From Bradyrhizobium sp. dw_78 (lineage in GTDB: Bacteria > Pseudomonadota > Alphaproteobacteria > Rhizobiales > Xanthobacteraceae): DNA of 64,000 nt. The DNA lies in assembly GCF_018449525.1 (NCBI RefSeq), contig NZ_JAAVUS010000001.1, forward strand, positions 558,001-622,000. Reading direction: 5' to 3'. The translations under genes and the position numbers were made by a program. The notes beneath the pieces were generated by a model that saw only the letters and a program-made list of their open reading frames with translations, made no database searches and was not told where the DNA came from. This document shows, in pieces, positions 56,175 to 64,000 of this stretch; the stretch's first letter is position 1, and each line of letters starts with the position of its first letter.

Positions 56175-56358
56175 TGACGACACCGGCGCTTCGGGGTGTT
56201 CATGATATCGGTTGCTCTACTGGCCCAGGTCTGGTTCGGGTATCTGGTTCTAGCTCGAGATGATCGTGTCCAACTGCGTTGCTCTCGCAGCCTTCCGATC
56301 ATTTCATCTGGTTTCAGGATCGGTGTGCGTGTGCGACTTATGCCGTATCCGTTGACAC

Positions 56359-56425
56359 GCGACAGCCGCCCGCGAGTACCATCTTATTGGATAATATAAT
56401 ACTAAGTATAGTCGCGGGCTGTCGC
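56359..56425. repeat. Inverted repeat with AT-rich spacer in long intergenic region
   Basis: GCGACAGC-CGC-CCGCGA (56359-56375) and TCGCGGGCTGTCGC (56412-56425) are 14-bp complementary arms except for a 3-nt CGC bulge, separated by 36 AT-rich bases containing GATAATATAATACTAAGTATAG. It lies in the 566-bp gap (56175-56740) between the permease and UXS-like genes, which has no supported gene and probably holds two divergent promoters. It might be an operator or a cruciform. Confidence 0.45.
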
Positions 56426-56740
56426 AGTGTCGAGCGCACACGACCAACAATACTGTCCCTAGCTTTAATCAATAATGTTAACAGTATATCGGAACCCAGA
56501 TTGCATCTTTGCGCCGGCATAGCTAATAGTTGGTCTGTCTATTTGATCTCTTGGTGACTTGATCTCTGGGTGACCGAGAGCGATAGAGGCGCAGCTTTTT
56601 ATCGGCACGTCAATCAATGGAAACAGGTTGAAATCAGCCACTGCTTGCCTCTGGCGCCGATTATATTCTTCGGACGGTCCTCGTCATTTTTGAACCAAAT
56701 GTCTTTGCGGCAGCCTCACGGATAAAGCGAGAAGCAACAG

Positions 56741-57721
56741 ATGTATCCCGAACGACGCAGTATCCTGGTCACCGGCGGCGCCGGGTTCCTCGGCTCTCAT
56801 CTTTGCGAAAAGCTGCTTGCCCAGGGCGCCAACGTCATTTGCGCGGATAATTTCTTTACCGGCAGCCGCCGGAATATCGAGCATTTGCTCGATCACAAGC
56901 GCTTTGAACTGCTGCGGCATGACGTCACGTTTCCGCTCTATGTGGAGGTTGACCAGATCTACAACCTCGCCTGTCCGGCTTCACCCGTTCACTACCAGAA
57001 CGATCCGGTACAGACGACCAAGACCTGCGTGCATGGCGCCATCAACATGCTGGGGCTGGCCAAGCGGGTGAAGGCGAAAATTTTGCAGGCGTCGACTTCC
57101 GAAGTCTATGGTGATCCGAATGTTCATCCGCAGGTCGAGGATTATTGGGGGCACGTAAACCCGGTCGGGCCGCGTTCCTGCTACGATGAAGGAAAGCGCT
57201 GCGCCGAAACGCTGTTTTTCGACTATTGGCGGCAGCACAAGCTGCGCATCAAGGTGGCCCGGATTTTCAATACCTACGGACCGCGCATGCACCCGAACGA
57301 CGGGCGCGTGGTGTCGAATTTCGTCGTTCAGGCCTTGCTTGGCCGGGACATTACCGTTTACGGCGACGGTTCCCAGACACGCTCATTCTGCTATGTGGAC
57401 GACCTGATTGACGGGCTGATGAGTCTGATGGCGACCGAAGACTCGGTGACCGGGCCGATCAACATCGGCAACCCCGGCGAATTTTCGATGCTTCAGCTCG
57501 CTTCAATGGTCATCGACATGACGGGCTCGCGCTCTCGCATCGTGCATCTGCCGCTGCCGGAGAACGATCCGCGTCAGCGCAAGCCGGATATCTCGCGCGC
57601 GCAGGAATTTCTCTCCTGGCAACCGACCACGCCGCTCAAGGAAGGGCTGGTACGGACGATCGCCTATTTCGAGCAGTTGTTGACGCAGGACGGCGTCAAA
57701 GATCAGGCCGGCGTTCAGTAA
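56741..57721 (+). CDS. UDP-glucuronate decarboxylase-like SDR (UDP-xylose synthase)
   Basis: 326 aa. Extended SDR with [11 protein letters not shown] at 11-21, [21 protein letters not shown] (YxxxK) and the family-specific [20 protein letters not shown] and [21 protein letters not shown]. These agree with UXS proteins that turn UDP-glucuronate into UDP-xylose. It should supply xylose to the EPS. AGAAGCAACAG precedes the ATG. It faces the WcaI-like gene with a hairpin repeat between. Confidence 0.88.
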   Translation: MYPERRSILVTGGAGFLGSHLCEKLLAQGANVICADNFFTGSRRNIEHLLDHKRFELLRHDVTFPLYVEVDQIYNLACPASPVHYQNDPVQTTKTCVHGAINMLGLAKRVKAKILQASTSEVYGDPNVHPQVEDYWGHVNPVGPRSCYDEGKRCAETLFFDYWRQHKLRIKVARIFNTYGPRMHPNDGRVVSNFVVQALLGRDITVYGDGSQTRSFCYVDDLIDGLMSLMATEDSVTGPINIGNPGEFSMLQLASMVIDMTGSRSRIVHLPLPENDPRQRKPDISRAQEFLSWQPTTPLKEGLVRTIAYFEQLLTQDGVKDQAGVQ

Positions 57722-57753
57722 TTACCGCCCGTTTGCTGCGAACGGCTCACCGA

Positions 57754-57787
57754 GGAGCCTTGTCGGTTCTGATTGAAGCAGAACCGG
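57754..57787. repeat. Dispersed hairpin repeat, copy 3 (hairpin half only)
   Basis: CGGTTCTG (57764-57771) and CAGAACCG (57779-57786) form the same stem as copy 1, preceded by GAGCCTTGT. The right-hand half of the element is missing. It lies between the convergent UXS-like and WcaI-like genes and may act as a terminator for both. Confidence 0.6.
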
Positions 57788-57829
57788 ACGTCGTCGGGAA
57801 TAGGGTGAGGTGGACGTCGCGCGGCTTCG

Positions 57830-59113
57830 CTACTCAATTCTTATGGCGCGCGGCTGCGACGAGAGCGGGAGATGCGCCGCGGTCTTTCTAAGTTCGACGG
57901 ACCTCACCAGCGTCTGTTCGAGCGAGGCCAGGATCGTAGTCTTGTCCCATCGCGCGAGCGCGATAGACCGGGCTCCCTTGCCGAGCGAACAGCAGAGCCC
58001 GTGATCGGAAGCCAGAAGGCGCACCGCATCCGCGAGGGCGGCCGTGTCTCCCGGCGCAACAACGAGGCCGGCGCCGGCCACTTCATTGGCCAGTCCCGTG
58101 TCCGGTCTGCTCATGGCGATCACCGGCCGGCCGGTGGCGAAGATGCCGCCGAGTTTTGACGGCAGCACGAGGTCGGCAGCCTCGGCCTTCTGCGGAATCA
58201 AATGAAAATCGGCGGTTCGGAGCAGATCGGTGAAGCGGTCGTCCGGCTGCAATCCCAGGAACTGAACATTGGTCAGATCGGCCGCCATATCCTGCAACGT
58301 GGCCTTATGCGGGCCCTCGCCACTCAAGACAAATCGAACGGTCGGATCGCTCAGTTCCAACTGCCTGGCGGCCTGGATGATCAGATCGAGACCCTGCTTG
58401 TTGGACATCGTGCCCGAATAGAGCCCGACGAAATGATCTTCAAGATGAAGTTCTTTCCGAAAACTCGTGGATCCCTCGCCGGGTGAAATCTGATCGATGT
58501 CGGTCCAGTTGCGGAATTCGCGTATCCTTTCCGGAGCCACTCCCTTGTGGGCCAGCCGGTCCAGCATCTGCGGCGAGATCGTCGAGACGCAGTCGAATGA
58601 TCGGAGAATGGCGCTTTCGATGGCGACCATCCTGTTGCGCAGACGCCGGTTGCTGAGAATGCCGAGATCGAATGCGGCATCCACTTCGAAGTCCTGCACA
58701 TGCAGCCATGAAAATGCGCCGGTCCGGCGCGCGATCCACGCGGCGAGCGCCGCCGACATCAATGACGGCGCGACGGAAAAAATCACATCCGGGCGCCAGC
58801 GAAGCGACTCGGAGATGATTGGCCAGGCGCTGGTCAGCGCAAACGAAACGTGATGGACGAGGCGCCTGGTCCCGGTGGGGTTTTGGGGGACATAGATCGG
58901 GGCACGTTCGACGGATACGTTGTTGATCGTTTCCGATCGATAGAACCAGCTTCGATGGGCCTGTGGAATGTTCCATTCAGGATAGTACGGAGGAGCGGTG
59001 ACGACGCGGACCTCATGACCGGCGGCGGCGAGGGATTCACAAAGTTCGGTATTATATTTGGCTACGCCGATCAGGTCGGGGGCGTAGTTGATGCCAACCA
59101 GCAGAATCCGCAT
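57830..59113 (-). CDS. WcaI-family colanic-acid-type glycosyltransferase
   Basis: 427 aa, GT4 (GT-B). The opening RILLVGINYAPDLIGVAKYN and TAPPYYPEWNIPQAHRSWFY are characteristic of WcaI. The donor domain has GLYSGTMSNKQGLDLIIQAA, RFVLSGEGPHKATL and VLPSKLGGIFATGRPVIAM. It probably adds the second or a later sugar of the EPS repeat after the WcaJ-type initiating enzyme, whose gene is the next on this strand upstream. Confidence 0.88.
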   Translation of the reverse strand: MRILLVGINYAPDLIGVAKYNTELCESLAAAGHEVRVVTAPPYYPEWNIPQAHRSWFYRSETINNVSVERAPIYVPQNPTGTRRLVHHVSFALTSAWPIISESLRWRPDVIFSVAPSLMSAALAAWIARRTGAFSWLHVQDFEVDAAFDLGILSNRRLRNRMVAIESAILRSFDCVSTISPQMLDRLAHKGVAPERIREFRNWTDIDQISPGEGSTSFRKELHLEDHFVGLYSGTMSNKQGLDLIIQAARQLELSDPTVRFVLSGEGPHKATLQDMAADLTNVQFLGLQPDDRFTDLLRTADFHLIPQKAEAADLVLPSKLGGIFATGRPVIAMSRPDTGLANEVAGAGLVVAPGDTAALADAVRLLASDHGLCCSLGKGARSIALARWDKTTILASLEQTLVRSVELRKTAAHLPLSSQPRAIRIE

Positions 59114-59569
59114 TAATTAAAAGCTCCAACCATCAATCAAAAAAGGCCGGCAGTTTATCGGCCAACGCCGTGTCGGGCGGCGGCACAAAGGCAGCCAGTC
59201 TGTAAATTTTGTTGGGCAGGATTTGAAAAACGACGTTCTACGCTCGATGCGGCGGACGGCAGTCTCTCGATGGAATAGCGGTTTCGCGAAAAGAGCGCTA
59301 CCCGGCCGGTAATGTCAGTAATTAACCCGATACGCTGGGCCACATCATTTCCCTCAAAAAGGACGCTGGCGAAGCCCCCGCTCACCTGTCCTTTACCGTA
59401 ACATTCCGCCCCCGCGGCGTGACACAATTCCTACGATAGCGTTAACATTACGATCGTCCGTTTGATTGTTATTTCTGTCCCCGTCAACCCGGCTGCGCCG
59501 ACGGCTGGAGGCAGGGCAGGCATGTTCCGCGGGCAATACGTCCTGGCAGGCAATAATATAGGGCTTTAT
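59114..59569. other. Intergenic gap without a supported gene
   Basis: About 456 bp between the two leftward genes. It contains a 90-codon open frame at 59155-59427 (complement) with partly protein-like composition (VLFEGNDVAQRIGLI) but no ribosome site or recognisable family; it could be a gene remnant. The start-proximal part probably contains the WcaI promoter. No clear terminator is seen after the WcaJ-type gene. Confidence 0.4.
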
Positions 59570-61078
59570 TCAGTAAGCCGCTGTCTGGCGCAGCGTCGTG
59601 ACGATTGTCTGCAAAACAATCTTTAAATCGAGCCAGGGGCTCCAATTATTAATGTACCAGAGATCATGCTCAACCCGGCGTTCCATTTGTTCGATGTGCG
59701 ACGTCTCGCCGCGCAGCCCGTTAACCTGCGCCCATCCCGTCAGACCCGGCTTGACGTGATGCCGGAAAGCGTAATTCGCGATCAGCTTTTCGTATTCGGA
59801 ATTATGCGAGGCCGCATGCGGGCGCGGGCCGACGAGCGACATGTCGTCGAGAATGACGTTGAACAATTGCGGCAGTTCGTCGATGCTGGACCGGCGAAGC
59901 CAGCGGCCAAGGCGGGTGATGCGCGGATCGTTTCGCTTCGCCTGCTGGACCACAGGGCCGTCTTCTAGGACGTGCATGGTCCTGAATTTGAAGATGTTGA
60001 AGGCATGGCCGTTAAAGCCGTTGCGCTTCTGCAGGAACAGGACCGGGCCACGCGAATCCAGCTTGATCAGAAGCGCCGTGACCAGCATCAACGGCAGCAA
60101 TGTGATAAGCGCGGCCGTCGCCAAGGTCAGATCGAAGACTCTCTTGGCCGCAAGCTCGAGACGCGTCATCGGCGGCCGCTGGAGTTCGGTGGTCCATGTG
60201 CTTCCGACATTGGATATCGGATGGCTCAGGAAGCGCGCCGCGCTTTCATCGGGAATCAGATGAACCGAGATCGGAAGCACCGCCAGCGTGTTCAGGATTC
60301 CGTCGATGGTGCGGCGGTGCTGCCAGCCGAGCAAAAGATAGATGTCTTCGATCCGCTCGCTTTTCGCGGCCTGAATGACATCGGCAAGCTTCGATCGCAG
60401 CGAGCCGCTGATACCCGGTGCGGAAATCTCTTCCTGCGTGACTTCGCAGGTCTTGACGGGATGATAGCCGTAACGCCGCAGTTCGCCGAACGGACGGGAC
60501 GACGCATTCAGGCCCCGCTCCGAGATGATGATGATCTTTTTCCGTGCGAACGATCCGTTGGCCAGCGCGTGGGAAATGCTGTTTGCGACCAGAAAGCGCC
60601 AGGACAACAGCGCCGCCAGCCCGCCGGAGAAGAACAATGTCGCCGCGCCGCGGGAAAACTCGTCGCTGATCTTCAGCGTGAAAGCCACCACGGTCAGCGT
60701 GCCGTACACGCCGCACCAGATGATGATCGTATCCCTGGCCTGTCTGGCCAGTAACGTCAGATTCTTCAGGCGGTAATTCCGCCGGGAGGCCATGATCGCG
60801 GTGAAATTCGCGGCGACGATGATTCCGATCGAAAAGAAAGCCTTTTCGTTGATGATGTCGCCCGTCGTGATCCAATGATAGCCGACGCTACAGGCGAGGC
60901 TCGCCAAGACGATCAGGACGTAATCGGTGACCAGAACGGCATGCTCGACGAATTGGGGGCGGAGCAACCTGTTCCAGGTTCTCCGCGGGTGCTCGCCGGA
61001 GCCGGGGGGGATCTCCAACGACACCACTTTTGCCTCTGCCGGAGGCGAGCGTCGCGATAGACCCGGTACTTGATTCAT
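59570..61078 (-). CDS. Undecaprenyl-phosphate sugar phosphotransferase (WcaJ family), EPS initiating enzyme
   Basis: 502 aa. Four N-terminal transmembrane helices (about 35-150), a CoA-binding-like middle domain, TM5 near 315-340 (ATAALITLLPLMLVTALLIK), and the catalytic PHPT domain: FLQKRNGFNGHAFNIFKFRT, RLGRWLRRSSIDELPQLFNV, DDMSLVGPRPHA, KPGLTGWAQVNG. It puts glucose-1-P or a similar sugar onto undecaprenyl phosphate, starting EPS repeat-unit synthesis. Length and domains fit the undecaprenyl-phosphate glucose phosphotransferase group. It stands at the right end of the EPS locus. Confidence 0.92.
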   Translation of the reverse strand: MNQVPGLSRRSPPAEAKVVSLEIPPGSGEHPRRTWNRLLRPQFVEHAVLVTDYVLIVLASLACSVGYHWITTGDIINEKAFFSIGIIVAANFTAIMASRRNYRLKNLTLLARQARDTIIIWCGVYGTLTVVAFTLKISDEFSRGAATLFFSGGLAALLSWRFLVANSISHALANGSFARKKIIIISERGLNASSRPFGELRRYGYHPVKTCEVTQEEISAPGISGSLRSKLADVIQAAKSERIEDIYLLLGWQHRRTIDGILNTLAVLPISVHLIPDESAARFLSHPISNVGSTWTTELQRPPMTRLELAAKRVFDLTLATAALITLLPLMLVTALLIKLDSRGPVLFLQKRNGFNGHAFNIFKFRTMHVLEDGPVVQQAKRNDPRITRLGRWLRRSSIDELPQLFNVILDDMSLVGPRPHAASHNSEYEKLIANYAFRHHVKPGLTGWAQVNGLRGETSHIEQMERRVEHDLWYINNWSPWLDLKIVLQTIVTTLRQTAAY

Positions 61079-61275
61079 AAGCTAAACCCCGATCACGGGT
61101 CGGAATATTAATTGGCTAATATTTCGTAAAACCGCTTATTGATAAATTATCATATATTCTCAACTGGTTGTCATCTTTAACGTTACTAAATGATAGGAAT
61201 ATAAAGGTGTTATCATACCAAAAAGGCTTCCATTTGTTTCAACGGTCTGTGAGTGTTAGTAATCGGGGAGGCGAT

Positions 61276-61545
61276 ATGGTTTCGGGATATTTTTGGGGGA
61301 GCAGGTTGATGGTTCGCAGCTTTGGCATCCTGTGTGTGTTTACGGTCGGGTTGATGGCGGGCGCAAGTTCGGCTTTGGCGCTCGGGCCCGTAAATCCACT
61401 CCCGTCGTCCAGCGAGACACAGCATGTGTCGTTTTTCGGCCGGCCGTATCCGTTCGGCTATACCGGCTGGGGACGTTGCGTCCGTTACGTCGAGGTTGAG
61501 ACGCGCTCGGGCCCGCGCCTGCGCCGCGTGCGGGCCTGCCGGTAA
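61276..61545 (+). CDS. Small secreted hypothetical protein
   Basis: 89 aa from ATG 61276, which has GGGGAGG four bases upstream; ATG 61309 would give 78 aa and a shorter signal. The export signal spans LMVRSFGILCVFTVGLMAGA to about ALALG. The mature part ends with aromatic and basic residues (GRPYPFGYTGWGRCVRYVEV, then RSGPRLRRVRACR) with two cysteines that could pair. Family unknown. Divergent from the WcaJ-type gene, with about 200 bp of AT-rich promoter region between them. Confidence 0.55.
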   Translation: MVSGYFWGSRLMVRSFGILCVFTVGLMAGASSALALGPVNPLPSSSETQHVSFFGRPYPFGYTGWGRCVRYVEVETRSGPRLRRVRACR

Positions 61546-61733
61546 CGGTCCGGGCATCGCGGTCCAAATCTCTCTGATATTTTTTGCGTCTGTCGTTTCA
61601 GCGATTTTCGGTTGAGTGTTTGGATCGCTCGCCCGATGCGGCTTGAACGGCATTGCCACTGATCCATCTCTTCCGGCCAACTATTGGATTTCGCGGCAGG
61701 AGAGCGCAGTTATTCATGCGCCACTATGGGTTG

Positions 61734-61754
61734 AGCGGATTAAAAAAATCCGCT
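61734..61754. repeat. Perfect 8-bp hairpin in the 61546-62167 gap
   Basis: AGCGGATT, loop AAAAA, AATCCGCT. No T-run follows. The surrounding 620-bp gap has no supported gene; besides this hairpin it contains repeat copy 4 at 62000-62096. Confidence 0.4.
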
Positions 61755-61999
61755 TGGAATTTGGCGAATCTGCCTCCACGATGACAAAAAATAGAAACAT
61801 AAAAACAAGCTCGGGCTGGAGAACGATGAGGATTGATGGGTACGCTCACATGGGTGTCGTTGGGGATATGGGCCCTGGTTAATTGTCTCGTTGCGGCGCG
61901 CCTGGCCTCGCGTAACCCTCGACCTTTCAAGTAAGACATATTCGCATGATTTAGGTTTGCGCTGACGCGTGAACGGCAAAGGGTTGCGGCCAGTTAAAG

Positions 62000-62096
62000 C
62001 TGGAGCAATTTTGGTTCTGATTGAATTAGAACCGCGCGCTGAAATTCTATTTTCTTCACGCGAACCTGAATCCTCTTCGCTCGAAAACGCTGGAGC
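62000..62096. repeat. Dispersed hairpin repeat, copy 4
   Basis: GGTTCT (62013-62018) pairs with AGAACC (62028-62033) around an ATTGAATT-type loop, then TTTTCTTCACGCGAACCTGAATCC and CTTCGCTCGAAAACGCTGGAGC. Both halves of the element are present. The flanks repeat GCTGGAGCA-TTTT at 61999 and 62090, so the element may have short terminal repeats. Confidence 0.7.
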
Positions 62097-62167
62097 AGAT
62101 TTTGGAACCTGCGTCATGGCATCTGCGTTGCTCTATGGTATCTACGTTGCTCTGGCGAGGGCTAACG

Positions 62168-62410
62168 ATGTGCGTATCGAAACTGCTGTTGATCATCGTG
62201 GCGACTGTCCCGACATGGCCAGCGGCCGCGTGGGCGCAGGGGACCAAAGATCCTTCCTATCTTGGCCCGACCATGGGGTTTCCGATCCGCCCGCGTGACG
62301 AGCCCCCCGGATCGACCGCGACCCCGAACACCTCGCATACCCAGCCGCAGCGGACGATGCGCCTGCATCGGATCCATCGCTACCCGGCCTATCGTGCCCG
62401 TATCAAGTAG
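62168..62410 (+). CDS. Small secreted basic hypothetical protein
   Basis: 80 aa from ATG 62168 with GAGGG six bases upstream; the frame is open further upstream without a ribosome site. The signal peptide is VSKLLLIIVATVPTWPAAA, cleaved near AWAQ. The mature part is rich in Pro, Thr, His and Arg (RTMRLHRIHRYPAYRARIK at the C-terminus). Unknown function. It is one of four small secreted proteins in this stretch. Confidence 0.55.
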   Translation: MCVSKLLLIIVATVPTWPAAAWAQGTKDPSYLGPTMGFPIRPRDEPPGSTATPNTSHTQPQRTMRLHRIHRYPAYRARIK

Positions 62411-62506
62411 CGCGGCCGCTTCGCCCGCGACGCCGATTTGGCTGCGGCGCTGATCGGCCCGCGGCTGCGATGGCCCGCGGCTGCTGATTGGCCTGCGGCG
62501 CTTGGA

Positions 62507-62761
62507 TCATTGCTTGGTCGGACGTGCAGGCTCCGGGACATTGCCGTTCTTGGCGAAGCAATCGTTGATATAGGCTTGGCGGTCGCCGCTCATCGGCCCC
62601 GATCCCGGACGCTTCCAGGGGTAAACGATATAGGCGTAGTGAACGCAGCGCTTGGCCACCTCGACGCTCGGCGCCGCCAGAACAGGCGAGGGCCATAGTA
62701 ACATCGCGAACACCGTAAGGGTTGCAAGCTTCGCGGTTCGCGATGTGATGGAAAAGCTCAT
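62507..62761 (-). CDS. Small secreted hypothetical protein with two cysteines
   Basis: 84 aa. Signal peptide LATLTVFAMLLWPSPVLAA to about residue 30. Mature domain EVAKRCVHYAYIVYPWKRP ... RQAYINDCFAKNGN carries two cysteines about 29 residues apart that probably form a disulfide. The compact Cys-helix-Cys layout is common among small rhizobial periplasmic proteins of unknown function. Confidence 0.6.
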   Translation of the reverse strand: MSFSITSRTAKLATLTVFAMLLWPSPVLAAPSVEVAKRCVHYAYIVYPWKRPGSGPMSGDRQAYINDCFAKNGNVPEPARPTKQ

Positions 62762-62847
62762 CTCGGCTTGGTTCCGTAACTTTCCGAATCTGATTCGTTC
62801 AGTCCTGGGAAGCTGTAGGTCGGCTTGGTTAGAATCCCATTATCGCT

Positions 62848-63291
62848 CTATCGGTCCGGCAGTTGAATGAAGTCCTCGCTGCTCGGATGTTGGTCGAGCC
62901 GTCCGCGGAAAACGAACAGCCCCTTGTCGGTCGCGACGACGTCTCCCGGCTGAAGGCTGTTGTCGTTGAGCGCGCGCTCACTGGCGATGCGCGCCGCATC
63001 TTCGGGCCCGGGCGCATAGCGCTCGGGATGCATCCTTCGTTCGAGGGCGACTTCCCTGGCCCGCCGCCTGGCCTCCTGTATCCGGTCCAGCCATTCCTGC
63101 CGCGAGATTTCCGGCTGAACGTCTTCCGCGGCGGCCGGGGCTTCGGGCGCATCCTGAGCGGCGCAGGGTCTGGCGACCGGCGCGCACAAGAGAATGCCGG
63201 AGACAAGGATGGGATATCCGAAAAGGCCTCTCCGGCCGGTCGGCGTGCCGGTGGAAGACCAATTGAAACGGAGAAATCCAGCCATTCGCAT
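62848..63291 (-). CDS. Exported hypothetical protein with charged helical region
   Basis: 147 aa from ATG 63291 (ATG 63285 adjacent). After a basic start, the hydrophobic segment GLFGYPILVSGILLCAPVA acts as a signal peptide (cleavage near PCAAQ). The mature protein has an acidic Ala/Pro stretch, a strongly charged helix (RQEWLDRIQEARRRAREVAL), and ends GDVVATDKGLFVFRGRLDQH. No family recognised. Divergent from msrA by about 200 bp. Confidence 0.6.
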   Translation of the reverse strand: MRMAGFLRFNWSSTGTPTGRRGLFGYPILVSGILLCAPVARPCAAQDAPEAPAAAEDVQPEISRQEWLDRIQEARRRAREVALERRMHPERYAPGPEDAARIASERALNDNSLQPGDVVATDKGLFVFRGRLDQHPSSEDFIQLPDR

Positions 63292-63493
63292 ATTCGCTCT
63301 TGGAAGACCCGCGCGGCGTGTCCACAGCTAGCGCAATTCCTGCAATTTTCCTATGCCCTCGGGGGTCCGATGCCTCCGGCGCGACTTGCGCGGACTCGAT
63401 CCACCCCACATTTATGCTACGCTCCCATTCAACCGGGCCGTGACGGAAAGTCCGGCACGAGGCTTGTTTCGCGGCGAATATGGAGAAACACCG

Positions 63494-64000
63494 ATGACGA
63501 CAAATGCAGAGCGCGCCGTTCTCGCGGGAGGTTGTTTTTGGGGCATGCAGGATCTGATCCGCCGCAGGCCCGGCGTCATCTCGACGCGCGTGGGTTATTC
63601 GGGCGGTGACGTCAAGAATGCCACCTATCGCAACCACGGTACCCATGCCGAGGCGATCGAGATCATTTTCGATCCCCGCGTGCTGAACTTCAGGGATTTG
63701 CTGGAATTTTTCTTCCAGATCCACGATCCGACCACGCGCAATCGCCAGGGTAACGACATCGGCACCAGCTATCGTTCGGCGATCTTCTTTACCAGCCCCG
63801 AGCAGGAGCGGGTCGCGCGCGACACCATTGCCGACGTCGACGCCTCCGGCCTGTGGCCGGGCAAGGTGGCCACCGAGGTCGCTCCGGTCGGCGATTTCTG
63901 GGAGGCCGAGCCTGAACATCAGGATTATCTCGAGCATTATCCGGACGGTTACACCTGCCATTTCGTGCGGCCGGGCTGGAAGCTGCCGCGGCGGATGGCC
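63494..64000 (+). CDS. msrA: Peptide methionine sulfoxide reductase A (3' end beyond window)
   Basis: Reduces methionine-S-sulfoxide in proteins using thioredoxin. 169 codons are present and the frame is open at the window edge. The catalytic GCFWG (C14) is at the N-terminus, followed by [36 protein letters not shown] and the YRSAIFF strand, with the EPEHQDYLE region near the end. GGAGAAACACCG precedes ATG 63494. Close to full length, since MsrA proteins are typically 160-220 residues. Confidence 0.95.
   Translation, partial: MTTNAERAVLAGGCFWGMQDLIRRRPGVISTRVGYSGGDVKNATYRNHGTHAEAIEIIFDPRVLNFRDLLEFFFQIHDPTTRNRQGNDIGTSYRSAIFFTSPEQERVARDTIADVDASGLWPGKVATEVAPVGDFWEAEPEHQDYLEHYPDGYTCHFVRPGWKLPRRMA

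Noticed and set aside
59155..59427. 90-codon minus-strand frame between the WcaI- and WcaJ-type genes
   Set aside because: No ribosome site or recognisable domain; kept only as a possible remnant in the gap description.
1..64000. CRISPR arrays, tRNA/rRNA genes, transposases, prophage genes
   Set aside because: No regularly spaced repeats, no cloverleaf-like or ribosomal stretches, and no integrase or transposase motifs were seen on either strand.

Overview
The window looks like a piece of chromosome from a high-GC alphaproteobacterium of the Bradyrhizobium / Nitrobacteraceae type. This is inferred from gene content (NitT/TauT transporters, Bug-type binding protein, PEPxxWA-CTERM proteins, BTLCP peptidase), from GTG/TTG starts and ATGA-coupled operons, and from a dispersed hairpin repeat whose remembered relatives are intergenic repeats of Bradyrhizobium. 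I see no rRNA, tRNA, CRISPR array, insertion sequence or phage gene.

Layout. 1-6082 is a catabolic uptake locus of unknown substrate: a NitT/TauT ABC importer (left edge cut) divergent from an enolase-superfamily dehydratase, a GMC oxidoreductase and a GntR/UTRA regulator. 6089-7876 is a CLC-type channel with CBS domains. 8219-11231 is bioFDA (no bioB in view). 11701-13044 is a secreted sorbosone/glucose dehydrogenase-like protein. 13034-18802 is the clearest pathway: an IclR regulator divergent from a five-gene operon whose order and products match the tph system (terephthalate dioxygenase large and small subunits, PdxA-type diol dehydrogenase, reductase, Bug binding protein); two palindromes lie in the divergent promoter. 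18843-23266 is an RND efflux pump and its adaptor. 23517-24382 is an MBL-fold hydrolase whose 5' end is out of frame. 24460-25893 holds two PEPxxWA-CTERM secreted proteins.

From about 26.5 kb to 61.1 kb lies a large exopolysaccharide (EPS) locus: unknown membrane proteins, a PPP phosphatase and a BTLCP cysteine peptidase; a Wza-like outer-membrane exporter, two Wzy_C-type polymerase/ligases, a Wzc/ExoP tyrosine autokinase, FkbM methyltransferase, two GT4 enzymes, a parallel beta-helix protein and a third polymerase-like membrane protein; then a lower-GC accessory block with tandem GT8 paralogues; a GMC oxidoreductase, SDR, and Gfo/Idh protein; a Wzm/Wzt ABC exporter; UDP-xylose synthase-like SDR; a WcaI-type transferase and a WcaJ-type initiating phosphotransferase. 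Parts of both Wzy-dependent and ABC-dependent export are therefore interleaved. No Wzx flippase is visible.

The right end carries four small secreted proteins, intergenic repeats, and the start of msrA, cut by the window edge.
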